From Hofstenia miamia (Eukaryota; Xenacoelomorpha; Acoela; Hofsteniidae), in assembly GCA_900660155.1 (NCBI GenBank), contig CABFPE010000686.1:320580-384579 (forward strand): a stretch of 64,000 nt of DNA. The letters run 5' to 3'. Of the stretch, positions 49,421 through 61,813 are shown piece after piece. The notes beneath the pieces were generated by a model, which was not told where the DNA came from, did no database searches, and worked only from the letters and a program-made list of their open reading frames with translations. Each line of letters begins with the position of its first letter. The stretch's first letter is position 1. Position numbers and translations under genes: made by a program.

Positions 49421-51521
49421 ATGGCAACCAACGACGATTCAATTTTCTTAGAATTTTTAATTTGCCCGATCTGTTTATGTAGCTTTGATGACCCATATTG
49501 TTTACCATGCTTCATTCATTTTGTAAGGTATGTTTGGATAAATTTAGTGCCAATAAAACCCACATAGACTGTCCAACGTGTAGATTACACATACCAATTG
49601 ATTCAATAAAAAAAGACATTCGTTCTGCGGAAATGATTGACTACATTAAAAATCCAAGTCATTCAATCATGATGAACATCTGTGCTCTATGTCGAGAGGA
49701 TGTTGATTCTGTTGATATACACCTATGTCATGATTGCATGATTGGCATGTGCTCTAGTTGTGCCACTGAGCACAAGAATAATGGAAGTAGTTCAACACAC
49801 AGTGTATGCCTCTTAGAGTCCAAGGAGTTTCCTTTATGCTCAAATCATGGCAAGAAACTGGATTTGTTCTGCTATGAAAAAAATTGTCAGAAGGAGATCT
49901 GTTCCAAGTGCATTTCAGTAAATCATTTGCGGCATGATGTAAGGTCAATTGATGAAAAAATATATTTTGTTAAAAATAGAATCATTCATAATCTTGATTT
50001 GCATAAGAAATATGTCAACGGATTGGATTTGTTGATGACTTCTCTTACAAGTTCGTTTAAAGAATATGATGAAACTCTAGATAATTTAGAGGATTCTCTT
50101 ACTGCACAAAGAGATAAATTATTAGAAATTGTTGCTAATTTTTTTAATAAAGAAAAAACCAAAGTCACCAATGCAAAATGTACTGCTCGCAACGCATTTC
50201 AGCAAAAAATGGCTCCGCTTTTATCATTAAAGCAAAAATCTATCGCAGTATCTTCTGAAGCCATAAATACATGTAAGAAGCCTATGTCATTTAATGAGCT
50301 TTGTGGAGTACAAGATTCAATTGAATTCAATTTAGATTTGCTTGATTCTAATATTGATTTAGAGAAAGAGGCATTTGTGCATCGAATTTCAGAAAATAAT
50401 AATCTCAACAAAATTAGTTGCTATATCAGAGAGTGGCTAGGTTGTATTGAAACCGAAATAAAACTTCCAAATAGCAGTGCTTCTTTGATTGATGAAAGCT
50501 CCGTCAATGTTGGAAATCTTGATACTTACTCATTGGAAATTGAAGATGATGATATAACGTGCCATAAAGAAAAGGCTAGTCCGTTCCCAGATACTAATCC
50601 CTGCTTAATTGACACTTATAGAGTAGAATTTGAATTAGTCTTAGACATATTATATGACAAAATAGACAAACAATTGATTGTTTTAGAGTCTTCAAATGAC
50701 GAACTTTTGCTAAGGGGAATCACTAAAGCCAATTCTAGAATGCATGTTATTGCAACTGATTATAATGAAGAATTTTACGGTAGCTGTCTGGCTCAGCTGG
50801 CATGTGGAAAAATTTTGGTGCTATACTTTTCAGAGTTCAGAGATGTCACCAATCTAGTTACTGTTTCCAACGACTTAGAAAAACATGATAGAGTTCCCAT
50901 TTCCTTATTTGAATTGAAAAAATTGGAATTAATTTGCGCAAGTGACTGTAGAAAAAGTGATCCCTTAATATTTAACAAAACAAAAAATAATCTGCTATTA
51001 TTTAGAACAATATGAATATACTTGTCCTACAATTACGTTTTCGTCTGTTCCAGAATATATGAATGTTCAAGAAGACTTGAATTTAATGGCTTTTGCATTT
51101 GATGATCACATTGCCTTGTTCTCATTTGCTGATGAATTAATTCTAAGAAAATTTGAAAGTGACTTGGAAAATGAATTTTTTGGAATTTGCTTTGTAAATG
51201 AAAGAATGCTGCTTGCTTCATCCGAACATTCTTTGTATTTGTTTGATGTTATTGAAAGAAGGTTTGACAGAGAAATAAAAAGATTCAGGGGTAAAGATAA
51301 GCGTATTTGCATTAAAGATCCTTCTGTGTTAGCTAAATATTCATCTGGAGGGTTTTGGGTGTATTCAGAAAATCAAAAACAAATATTTCAAGCGAAATTT
51401 TGATACAGAAATACCAAAACGTTTTCTAAAACCAAACAGTAGTGAAAGAAGACGAGGCTTGGTCTCATTGGGACACCTTGAAGTTCTCGTAACACTTGCT
51501 GATTCATGGATATTGGAGTGA
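49421..51521 (+). CDS. TRIM/RBCC-like protein, single exon, three apparent one-base indels
   Basis: Probable E3 ubiquitin ligase of the tripartite-motif type. ATG at 49421 follows TATTGTTTTAG, so a 5'-UTR intron or splice acceptor is likely just before it. RING (C3HC4): CPICLCSFDDPYCLPC, then HSFCKVCLDKF and CPTC. B-box 1: CALCREDVDSVDIHLCHDC...CSSC. B-box 2: CSNHGKKLDLFCYEKNCQKE...CSKCISVNHLRH. A coiled coil of about 100 residues follows, then a long C-terminal region with strand-rich repeats (LVLYFSEF, IALFSF, LYLFDV, GGFWVYSENQ) suggesting a propeller-like fold. The main frame is 49498-51015. Continuity of the domains requires frame changes at about 49508 (inside the RING), about 51000 and 51400; the end is then ADSWILE-stop at 51519-51521. 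The last two are at T runs, so sequencing error is as likely as a young pseudogene. Confidence 0.8.
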
Positions 51522-51870
51522 TTTTCATGCTTATCTTTCGACAAATGTTTTGACATTTCCGCTAATGGATTTTTAACGTCACATATTTTTCGCACATACA
51601 TATTAAAACTTATTTGAATGTTTTGAAATGAATTATATGACGCCATCAAACTTATTGGGTTGAGATGATTTTACAGCAAGCTGAGTATCCCGGAAATGTT
51701 AGTTGAGATTAGGGAGTATGATGGTTGCTACAACAGTTCCATACCTCTTTGGTAAATCAAATCTTTGATGAAGTTTGCGACATGAGGCCAATCAAGTATT
51801 TGAAGAAGGTGTGTTCTGTCGGTATGCAACATCTCCATTTCATGCCAGTAGTATGCACAAATTCACAAAA

Positions 51871-52320
51871 TCAACTGAGTAGTAAGGAAAGTCCCAGTTG
51901 TATATATGCAGTTTTCTAAAAGTGATAATTTTTTAATAACTTTTTACATTTTTTTTACTGAATTTGATAAGAAAAATGGCGTTTTTTAGAAATTCAGGAT
52001 TTTACAGCCAGGGATCAAAAAACTGCAGCCATACCCATATAGATAATTATTCAATTATACCCCCTTTTAAGCTATGCACCAATATGTTTTTAATCAATTT
52101 TTTGCATTTTTTAGAAAACCTACCTTTTACAGACATCCCCAGTATTTTCAAAACCACTTGTTGTTCAGAATTTTTACATGAAATTCAATGCTTCTACTTT
52201 AATTACACTCTATTTCTTAAGCAAAACATAAAACCTGTCAGATGTCCTAACAAAGGGTTTTTCTTTAAGAAATTGCATGTGTTTTGAAATGAACAGCAAT
52301 AGCCCCCTACCCAATCCATA
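51871..52320 (+). repeat. left inverted arm of the Polinton-like fossil
   Basis: Mirrors 57521-57966 with moderate divergence; shared words include AGTAAGGAAAGT, AACTTTTTACA and CCTACCCAATCCATA. The arm contains coding-like sequence, seen also in the other arm. Confidence 0.8.
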
Positions 52321-52618
52321 AGAATGGAAGTATACTTCCACTCTTGCAGCTGTTGCATATCTATACCAATATATCATATAAAATACATGCATTTTGTTTT
52401 GTTAGAATTTTACAGAGACCAAATATTTGAAAAATGAATCCATAAGAACTGAAGTATAATTCCGCTCTTGCAGTTGTTGCATATCTATACAAATATATCA
52501 TATAAAATACATGCGTTTCGTTTTTGTTAGAATTTTACAGGGACCAAATATTTGAAAATTGAATTCATAAGAACAGAAGTCTTATAAAATACATGTGTTT
52601 TGTTTTTGTTAGAATTAA
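52317..52618. repeat. 124-bp tandem repeat inside the fossil element
   Basis: Units start at CATAAGAATGGAAG (52317), CATAAGAACTGAAG (52441) and CATAAGAACAGAAG (52566); the third is shortened. Shared words include GTTGCATATCTATAC and ATAAAATACATG. Confidence 0.85.
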
Positions 52619-54099
52619 TAGTGAATTTTCACAAAATGATTATGTAAATAATAGATAGAAATGTATAATAAAGATAGGGAACATTGCCCATAAATAGTCT
52701 TCACCAAAATTCCTCAATATAATTCAAATTCTCAAGAATTAAAGTTGAATATCTTCTTAAGAGTTTTAATGAAACCAAACACTACAATTTTTGGACATTT
52801 TTGAGTGATTTTGTATAGTCTAATTAGAAATCTTGCCCATGCACCACTTATTGTTGTAGATTGTAAAAATGTAGAAGAAAAGCTCTTTCTCTTTAATGCA
52901 TTGAAGCTTGGCATGGTATAAAATATTACCTGCACATGATTCAAGATACGCGTTTCTTGATTTACAGTATTCCACTTCTTCACCAATGTTTCTTAATTGA
53001 CTTTGGCATTTGCTAGATTTGTGTAAACATATTCTTGATTCTCAAAATGATTATATAATGGCCAATTGCTCTGAGAGTTTAATAAAATGTCCTTAATCTT
53101 TTTTAATTTCTCGATTTTGGAAGGATTCATATCTTCATCAACAATTTAATCCTGAAATTGTAGTCTATATTTATTGGCAAAATTTCTTGAAATTCTTAAA
53201 AAGTCCTCTTTATTATTTTTTTGATATAATTTAGGGAAATTTGAAAAAGATATTGGAAATCACTTCCAACTGCATTGCTATCCATTAAGAATGCTGTTTG
53301 ATGAAGATTTTACTAAACATTTCATAGTAAACATCTGTAAATCAAATTTATTAAATTTTCATAAATCATATTCATATTATATGTATACAAATGCTGGACC
53401 TAGAAAACATAGTGTAAGAATATGTAATTTTTGAAAGCATTGAGGCGAAAAATATATCTAAATGCTCAATCATAATCAATCATTAAAAATAGATACTTCA
53501 ATGTAGTACTTAGAAAACATAATTTGTTCTGAATTGAAAGGAAACTTTATAAAAACCTTAAACAAAGCAAAACTTAGAGAACAAAATTTTTTAAATTAAT
53601 AAAAATTAACAAATTCAATAAATAATTCTATTAGTAATAAATAAAGGTAAATACTTACATATTTCAATGGAAAATTGGAAAATGCTGGCTTTGTATCATG
53701 TGCATAAGACCTAGGACGATTCACATTAGCACTATATCATGTTTTGTTGAAAAAATTGGAAATGCTAGCTTTGTAACATGTGCATAAGATGTAGGAGGAT
53801 TTACGTCAGTACTATGTTAATAATATCCACCTATACAAAAAAATACTAATATATGTTGTTAATTGACATTGATATGCAGCTACCAATCAAACTTAATTCA
53901 AAAGTTTCATCCATGTAAAACCAGAATAGACACAGTTTCATAACTTTAATGTTACACTTGATGAATGTATCAAAAGAATACTAACATATGTTGTTAATTG
54001 ACACTAATATGTAGATGTACATCAAATTCAAATTTAATTTTCAAATTATGTTTATTAATTCTAATAAATTATAATATTATAATTATTTGAATGAACAAC
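52619..54099. other. unassigned interior of the fossil element
   Basis: AT-rich. Contains a tandem pair of about 81 bp at 53671-53820 (AAAATTGGAAAATGCTGGCT...) and a second diverged pair around 53848-54010 (ATATGTTGTTAATTGACA). No protein part recognised. Confidence 0.5.
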
Positions 54100-54660
54100 C
54101 AGACAATTTATAACTTTGAATCTATTACAAAATTTCATTAAAGTTTTTGTGTACAGTTTTCTTTTCCTTATTTACAAAAAGAAAGTCATAAATAGTCAAA
54201 CTTTCAAAAAGGTCTGGATTAAAAGAATTATCCTTAGCAATTGAATTTTTGTCATGATTATCAACAGGAGTGTATAAAACCATGTGTGCAATTGGTCCTT
54301 ATTTTCTTTGGAACATTGTAATAAGATTGTGAAATATATATTGCTGATATATGAAATGATTTGCAATTTTATTCTGTGTCTTTTCTGTGGCATTTACAAG
54401 GTCATCAAAGATAACTATTTTTCTACCTGTTGTTGAATATTCATTAGTGTTTTTTTAAAATTCTTCTGGTAATATTTTCAAAACATTATAACCTACTTGA
54501 TTTGATATACTTTCCATTATCTTAATTAGATTTTGTATTATTTCTTGATGAAAATTTGGAGTATAAATGTATAATTTATCATAATATATAAGAGGTCTTA
54601 AAACCATATCCATTAATAAATTAGCTTTTCCACATCCTGATTTTCCACATATAAGCATTT
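54100..54660 (-). pseudogene. fossil packaging ATPase (A32/FtsK-like)
   Basis: Minus strand. Walker A CGKSGCGKANLL near the start, followed by PLIYYDKLYIYTPN, and a Walker B-like IVIFDDL further on. This is the layout of Polinton and large-DNA-virus genome-packaging ATPases. Fossil, broken. Confidence 0.75.
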
Positions 54661-54869
54661 AAAGTCTTCTGATAAGAAGTCTACTGGTGATTTGTCACTG
54701 TTCAATTTTTGAGTATCATAATTATCGCATTAGTTTTCCATACCATTATAGCATGACTATAAGAAAAAAAGATATTTTTTTAAGAAGAAGTAGATATTCC
54801 ATACCGTGGAATGAATACAACTACCCTTAAGGAAAAAAGAAAAAATATTTTCTTTTTTCTTTTTATAAA

Positions 54870-55460
54870 GATGACAACAAATTTAACTTACTGTGTTAAA
54901 GAAAAAAGATTAACAGGTTCTATTCCAGGCCATGGGCAATTGATATAAACAAAAAATGGAAGAAATATGCTGAAATCAATTTGTAGCAATTGTGGAAATA
55001 AAAAGACACAATTTGTAAGAAGTAATGCTTCTTATGGGGGACAAACAGTAAAGAATTTATCTGTGGTTGGTGGAGCCCTTGATATTCATAAAGCAATTGG
55101 CTACCTTCCAAAATGAAAAGGAGGTTTCACACTTTTAAATCATAAATATACTGGACCACATAATCTTATAAATTAAGGGTTAGTAATATTAGCAAAAGAA
55201 CTTCCCTTCTATGTCTTTTAAGAGAAAGAAAAATAAACCAATTAGAAAAAGCTAAGAAAATAAATAAAACTTGTGATATTAAAATTTCTACAACACAACT
55301 TAATGCAATGAAAAAAAATGATGATGCTTTGGCCCCCTTACTTATGGCAGCTGCTCCATTAATTGGAAAGTATACAGTAGCACCATTGGTTACTGGTGCA
55401 ATGGGAACCTTGGGAAGAAATTCAGTCAATAAAGTCTTTGGAAAGGGATTAAAATAAAGC
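54870..55460 (+). pseudogene. fossil minor-capsid-type protein
   Basis: Plus strand. A CSNCGNKKTQF segment and an HKYTGPHNL segment are followed by a small-residue-rich tail (APLLMAAAPLIGKY...GAMGTLG), the wording of the Polinton minor capsid/penton-associated protein. Fossil, broken. Confidence 0.6.
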
Positions 55461-55468
55461 AATTCCAA

Positions 55469-55900
55469 TTGAATACACCTAATGGAAAGGGAATGCAAAT
55501 AAAAAAACTATTCAGTTTAACCTTCAGTAATCCCCTTTCAAATTATGATATTTTACAATTTATGAAGAATATTAAAAACTTTAAGGGGATCTTTTTTAGA
55601 AGTACTTTGAAAAATTTGGGTTTTGGATTTTGTGTTTGTAATTTAGAAAATTCGTTAAATACTGGCACACATTGGATAGCATTTTAATATTTTAAGGAGT
55701 TTGGCCCTGTCAATCTTGAGTATTTTGATAGTTTTGGCCTACCTCCATTTCAAAGTATTTTTTAAATATTTAAAGATGTTAAGGACAATATTGTGTAGAA
55801 CAGTTCACAGTATCAACAAAGTTCTAGTGTATTATGAGGATACTATTGTATTTGGTTTATATATGAAAGATGTAAGGGAAGAGATTTTTCTCCATACTTA
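55469..55900 (+). pseudogene. fossil adenovirus-type cysteine protease
   Basis: Plus strand. LSNYDILQFMKN, FKGIFFRSTL, then NTGTHWIAF with the catalytic His, and a following YFDSFG-type stretch, as in Polinton and adenovirus maturation proteases. Fossil, broken. Confidence 0.78.
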
Positions 55901-56032
55901 ATGATATTTACAATAGAAAGTGTGAGAGATATAAAAATGAAGAATATATTAAAAACTATTCTCTAAAAGGTTAGCAGAGCTAACTATAGTGAAATTCAAA
56001 TGCTGTAAAAAAAATTTTTTTTCCTTATATAA

Positions 56033-56332
56033 ATGGGATTTAATAATAGTGGAATACATGAAGCTACACATTCTTATCAAGAAGGTTACAATAATAACAT
56101 AGAAACAGATGGTAAACTAATAAAGTACAAAATAAATCAAATTGAAAATAATAAGTTAGATATATCAGGATATAATCTTTTTAATAGAGATTTAAATATG
56201 CGCAACAAGAAAATTATAAATGTTTATGATGGTGAACAGGAAAAGGATACTATTAACAAACAGCAAATGGAAAATCATTTTGAAAAAAAACTTGCAAACA
56301 ATGAAAACAAGATTTTGCAAATTATTAAGTAA
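56033..56332 (+). pseudogene. fossil fibre/tail-like protein
   Basis: Plus strand. NRDLNMRNKKIINVYDGEQ with DTINKQQM is the LNMxxxKIxNLxxPxxxxDAVNKxYV repeat found in fibre-like proteins of phages and of some Polintons. The short open frame is probably only part of the original. Confidence 0.55.
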
Positions 56333-56362
56333 TCCAATGCTCAATTATGTAGTGTTGAGTCA

Positions 56363-57520
56363 ATGCATAATTTCTATTCAAATTTACAAGACAATTACCA
56401 AAAGAATATTCAATTAATTGAAACAACTGAAGGTGGAAAAACATTTGCTAAAAATTATGAACGTGGTTTTAAAAAGGCTTATGCAATATCACAATTCTCT
56501 GAAAAAATATGGTTATTTGCTTTGAACAAAACTTTGGAAACTACTGGAGCTGCATATAAAAATCAATTTTTTAAAACTGAAAGCCATGAGCAAGCTTTAG
56601 ATTGTCCTACCTATGGTGATAAAGGTTTTGACAAAATTTCAATAGAAAATGGTTATATTTGCGTTAGAGATGTGCATAGTTTCATTTCACTTTCAGGAAT
56701 TTGTATCTTATCAAAAAATCTTTATAATATGTGACTTTTAAAAAATGATGTATACTATACAATAATTAATACCTTTGTACAATATAAGGTTATTGGTACA
56801 CAAGTATTCTTTAGAGGAATATGCCAAAGGAGTAAGCAGAACTTGCAAAATCATGCAAATATAATTAAAATTAATCAGGAACTTGCATATAGCTTAGAAT
56901 ATAATAAATTAATATTTGGACTAGCTACATCTAATGGTATAATTCGGTGTGATATTTCACATGAGAATGGTCCATTTTGGCTGTTTGCAAGTGACACAGG
57001 GCCTATAATATGGATTAGTTTGCAAATTTGACATTTCCTTCCTAGGACAAATTAGTGAAATTAATTTTTTTCAATCTCTTATATAGAAACGAGTAAATGA
57101 GTTCAAATTGTAAGTGAACCAATTATACTGAAAACAGTAAATAATACCAAGACAGGAGAAAATGAAAAAACTTATGGAGTGCAATCTACGGGTTGTTCTA
57201 ATGAAACAAGGAAACGTGAATTAACCAGTCCAAAAGAAGTCATAAAATATGTATTACATAAATTTAAAATACAAACATTTAATTATTCTAATTTAAATCC
57301 TATGATTCTCAAGTCTTGTTTAGCTTACCAATTTCTTATATGGTTAATTTTGAAAAGAACATTTCTATAAGTGACATATTAGATAAATTCAATCAGGAAA
57401 TTGGTTTGATTTGCCAGGAGAGGGATGTTTAACAAGCCTATTTGAATATTTATTTGGAACTATTCAATGTTGTCATACACATTTAATCCTCCATGACAGT
57501 TATTGTAGATTTTACAATGA
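56363..57520 (+). pseudogene. unassigned coding-like part of the fossil element
   Basis: The open segment 56363-56734 and shorter ones to about 57370 have coding-like composition on the same strand as the protease. No family recognised; they may follow on from the fibre-like part. Confidence 0.4.
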
Positions 57521-57966
57521 ATATGGATTGGGTAGGTGCTATTGTTATGCTATTAAAAATACTTGTAATTTCTTAAAGAAAAACCCTTTGTAAGGATATC
57601 TGACAGGTTTTATGTTTTGCTTAAGAAATAGGGTGTAATTAAAAGTAGAACCACTGAATTTCATGTAAAAATTCTGACCAACAAGTGAATTTGAAAATAT
57701 TGGGGATGTCCGGAAAAGGTTTATTTTATAAAAAATGCAAAAAATTGCTCTAAAACAAATGGATGCATAGTTAAAATGGGGTAAATTGAATAATTATTTA
57801 TATGGATATTGCTGCAGTTTTTTTACCACTGGCTGTAAAATCCTAAATTTCAAAAAACGCCTTTTTTCTTATCAAAATCAATAGAAAAGTGTAAAAAGTT
57901 ATTAAAAAAATTATCACTTTTAGAAAACTGCATATATACACCGGAACTTTCCTTAGTACTCAACTG
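57521..57966 (-). repeat. right inverted arm of the Polinton-like fossil
   Basis: Inverse of 51871-52320. The minus-strand frame at 57850-58086 runs from outside the arm into it, and its inner part matches coding-like sequence in the left arm. Confidence 0.8.
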
Positions 57967-58089
57967 TTTGACACTAGTTGTTGCTTTAATATGAAACTTC
58001 ATGCTTGGATTAAAGTTTACAAAGAATATTGGCCCCTTTTTCATAGGCCCTTGTTGTGGAACATTCGTTTGTGTTATTTTCTGCAACCC

Positions 58090-59955
58090 AGGACCATGAG
58101 TTTGATTAATTGTTGCACAAGATGGGCAGTTATCTGTGTTTAATGTAATATGATCACTCTTTATATTAGCTGCTGATTCCCCAATCTTAATTCGAGCTTA
58201 AGCATACAATTTGAAGTTATCATTCATCTCGCTGCAGTGATTTGTATACCAAGAATATTCTATTAAACTAATTTGAACTGTTAACTTTTAATAAATTCAA
58301 GATTAATAAATAGTTAAGTTTGAATTAAATCATAACTTCCACACTACCATTTAGTGAAAAATTGGGTTGAATTTCGGGTGAAAGAAAATCACAAGTGCCT
58401 GTGTCTAAACCAATCGCAAGTTTTCGTAGAAGTTATCGGCGTAAATGCAGATTCTAGCTCCATCCAAAAATGGCTTCATTCTTTCGAACTAATCTACCGA
58501 CGCATGGTGTAGAAAATTTCGTCTACACAAAAGAGTTCGTGAAAATCCTCAGAACTTTTGTTCTACAGTATCAATATCTTCGTTAGTTCCTGAGTTATAG
58601 ACGTTTAAATAATTTTGTTGAAATCATCAGGAATTTTGAAAAATCCCTAGTGGAAAATAGGGCTAGTGTGTTAATGAATAATGTTTAGTTGATATATTCT
58701 ATGAAGTTTTGTGACTACTTGATAATTGAAAACTTGTGTACAATTAAAAATGATCTTTCAAACGACCAGTAATCTCTAAAACTCCAGCTAACATGTCACA
58801 AGTTATCTGGTGATATTCTATGAAATTCTTTAATAATAATAATAACAAAAATAATAGACTTAAATTCATATAGAGAATACAAAAACGAGGAAAATAATAA
58901 CGGAAATATTAGCACCGGCAAGTAAGCCAAAAGCATTTTACATAACAGGTACACAAATTGTAAATAGTCAAATGAAACAATAAATTACATTAAACATTCA
59001 CGAAGTTTGCTCTTAAACGTATTATACACATGAAGTTCAAACTATAATATTTTTATCAGAAGTTAATTTATTTGTCTTCTTTATAGAGAATACAGGATGA
59101 CACAAATGCCTTGTTTAACATTAAACCAAAATTCGCTAGATGGCATCGTAAAATTTTGAAAAAGTATGTAAAAAACAAAGGGAAATTTGGTATTTAGAGC
59201 TATAGCACTTTTAATATTGCAATTTGTGTTACGAAACAATTATAAGTAAAATACGCTTTGCTGCATGTATTCTGCCATTAAAATTCGAAATTAACCCAGT
59301 CAATGTTGGGGCAAATGAGGTTAAATTTAGTAAAAGACTTTTCAAAAATTCGTGCGAATTTTCAAAATTATTGCTTTATAAAGGTGGTTCCAATTGAATA
59401 TTTCTATATTACGAAATGAATTATGATTAACGGACCTCTTTTGGTGAATTTGCATCTGCTTATTTTATTCTATTCAGTTGCGATCTTGGGGCAAATGATT
59501 TCAAAGTATGCCATACACCCGCAGTTTTACACTGCTTTAGTAATTTTGCAAGAGAGAATACTTAAGAGGGTAGGTTTAGTTAGATACTAGAAAATATATA
59601 ATATTTGTTATTATGTTTATAATATTTGAATTCATCAGACATATTTTCATTTCAAATTTTTCTACATATTTTTTTTATCTTAATGTAATACCAATTTGGT
59701 AAGACCTGTTATTATATTACGGCTGCTTATGCAAATAACTATTCTTAAACCATTAGTCCCTGAGTACCTAAATCTTAGAAAATTAACAAGTGCACACTGT
59801 GTATTTGCAACAATTTAACAGAATCAATAATAAAATAAAGACAATTTAAAAAAATATTTAATCCCTTTGAAGCATGGAAGTTTTATATAAAAAGGACGAT
59901 AGGGCTTTGTCTGTGTATGAAATTTGGAAAAATAATTTTGACATAATGCAATATT
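58090..59955. other. spacer with a probable LINE 3' tail (minus) at 58830-59020
   Basis: At 58830 an (AAT)n run is followed, in minus sense preceded, by about 190 bp ending at GCTCTTAAACG. A 3' untranslated-like piece with an ATT-repeat tail suggests a 5'-truncated LINE on the minus strand. The rest is featureless to me. Confidence 0.4.
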
Positions 59956-59959
59956 ACAT

Positions 59960-61575
59960 TCAATGGCTTCTTACTGCAGCAATCTCCTTGATGAACGGCT
60001 TTGCTTAGTTCTTCTTTCCATGAAATGCTCTTCATTGTCAAATCGAAGTGATGCTAGCAGCCCACTAATATTGTGACATGCCAATATTGGTGGTTGACGT
60101 TTTGACCTCTTCAAATAAAAAGTAACAACGTTGTTTCTAAATTAATGTTAATCAAAACTTCCTAAAAAAATTCCCATGTAAAATCCACGCATTACTAAGC
60201 GCAATCTCAAACAAATTTGTAACAAGGCACCAATACCACTTTTTAGATGATATTGAACTTCTATACGCCAAGAAAAAATTGTCCATTTGATCAACCCTGC
60301 CCATTCCTTTGTTATATACATGAAAAACGCTAGGCATGGTAATGCCCTTCTTAGAAAACTTCCCACCCACCTTCATCCAGCGTTTCACATTACCATCATG
60401 GAAAACATGTGATTAATTACAAGCCACTGAATCCCTTTGTGTCAATCCACTTTGTAATTTTAATTTCATTGACACTATCATAATGAATGTCATGATCCCC
60501 TCTACAATTGTTCTTCATAAATTTGTCACTGGCAAAGGACACTTGTTGGGCCTGTTTCCACGGATTGTACCTAATGCTCGAAATTTTTTTTAGATGGCAG
60601 GCATAGTAAATTATGACTGCTGAAAAAATTATCCATTACAATGCATTGCTGTCTTTATTTCAAATTCAACTGTTCACTTAAATGCAACACAACACGACTA
60701 CCAAAACTGATGCTCTCATCACTCTCTTCTTTTCCACTGTAAGGTTTTATGTGGTAACCAAACCCAGAATCTCCACAGGCGCACCAATTCTTGAGGCCAA
60801 AACGAATTTGCTTATTCCTAATAAATTGCTTGGGTGAGTTGTGAACGTATTTCACAATTTGTTAATCAATAGATATATATATTCATCATGAATATCAAAT
60901 ATTTTGAATTGCTGATTGAACTTATCATATAGAGGCTTTACCTTGGAGTCCTTAGTTTTGATACATGGAAGTATTTGTTAATTTGCCAAAACCTGTTACG
61001 ACAAATGCATTCTTTAAGTCAAAATCTTCCATTTGACCCCAATAAACCTTTTCCCTGGTCAAGGTGTGGCATCCAGTTATAAATAAAAACCCAAAAAATG
61101 CCTTTATTTCATCAATTGTTGTTAAAAATCATTATCATTTTTCTGCCAAGCATATAGTTAATTGTGTCTTCCTTAATAAATTCCCATATTTCATCACAAA
61201 CAATTGTTTCAAAAATTTTGATTAGATCAGTATCATTTCTCAATATATTAGTAAGGTGTTCTATTGCTATTTTATTGGTTCACTAATGGTTCACCACTTT
61301 TGCTCTTTTTACAATTTATTTTCACTTTTGCTTTACATTTTATAGAGTAATTTGAAATGACATTTACCTCAAAAGGGCCAGAACTATCCCAGCTGATGGA
61401 GCACCTTTTCATCAGAAACATCACCATTGTTTTGTGGAGATAGAATTGTAATATTTGCAATATCATCGTTATTGTCATTCGAATCAATGAGGAAATTTGT
61501 TTGGTCTTTAGCTGTTCTACCGTACATTTTACAATCTGTAATTCTGAATGTCATATAAATAGGACAGTACAATAA
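59960..61575 (-). pseudogene. decayed piggyBac-type (PGBD) transposase
   Basis: Minus-strand order: SSGPFEVNV (61.4 kb), KFVLASRIGAPVEILG or its neighbour frame RFGLKNWCACGDSGFGYHIK (60.8 kb), GSRVVLHLSEQL, CRGDHDIHYDSVNEIKITKW (60.5 kb) and GMGRVDQMDNFFLAYR...WILHGN (60.3 kb). The last two are the GxxD...W and GVDxxD...YR...NA hallmarks of piggyBac transposases. Many stops and frame changes, so dead. A TTAA followed by CCCTTTGAAGC at 59858 could be one terminus; the other was not found. Confidence 0.78.
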
Positions 61576-61813
61576 ACATTAAATTTTCTGACGTTATTAA
61601 GAGGGCCTGAAAATGATTGAAGGATAGCATCAAAGCAGAGTTTCTCGATGAATGTAATTAATAAAGGTATAATTTATCTGCATTATTCCCACTGTGTAAT
61701 AACACGATGTTTATTTGTAATGAGAAATGGAATTTCACCGTATGGTATATACATGTCTGTATTGATATCAATATATTTAATACGAAATTTTCCACAAAAA
61801 TAATAAGTCGCTA

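Larger units (their letters stand above)
51871..57966. mobile_element. fossil Polinton/Maverick-like element, broken and short
   Basis: About 6.1 kb between inverted arms of roughly 450 bp. Recognisable parts are an A32-type packaging ATPase on the minus strand, then on the plus strand a minor-capsid-type protein, an adenovirus-type cysteine protease and a fibre-like protein. This gene set is the virion module of Polintons. I see neither protein-primed DNA polymerase nor integrase, and the span is much shorter than the 15-20 kb usual for the family, so it is internally deleted. It is broken in many places (ten or more interruptions by eye) and so is old. Outer limits are uncertain; coding-like sequence continues to about 58200 on the right. 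Confidence 0.78.

Noticed and set aside
49498-51521. Programmed ribosomal frameshifting in the TRIM-like gene
   Set aside because: Three separate shifts, no slippery heptamer or stimulatory structure visible; indels or sequencing errors are simpler.
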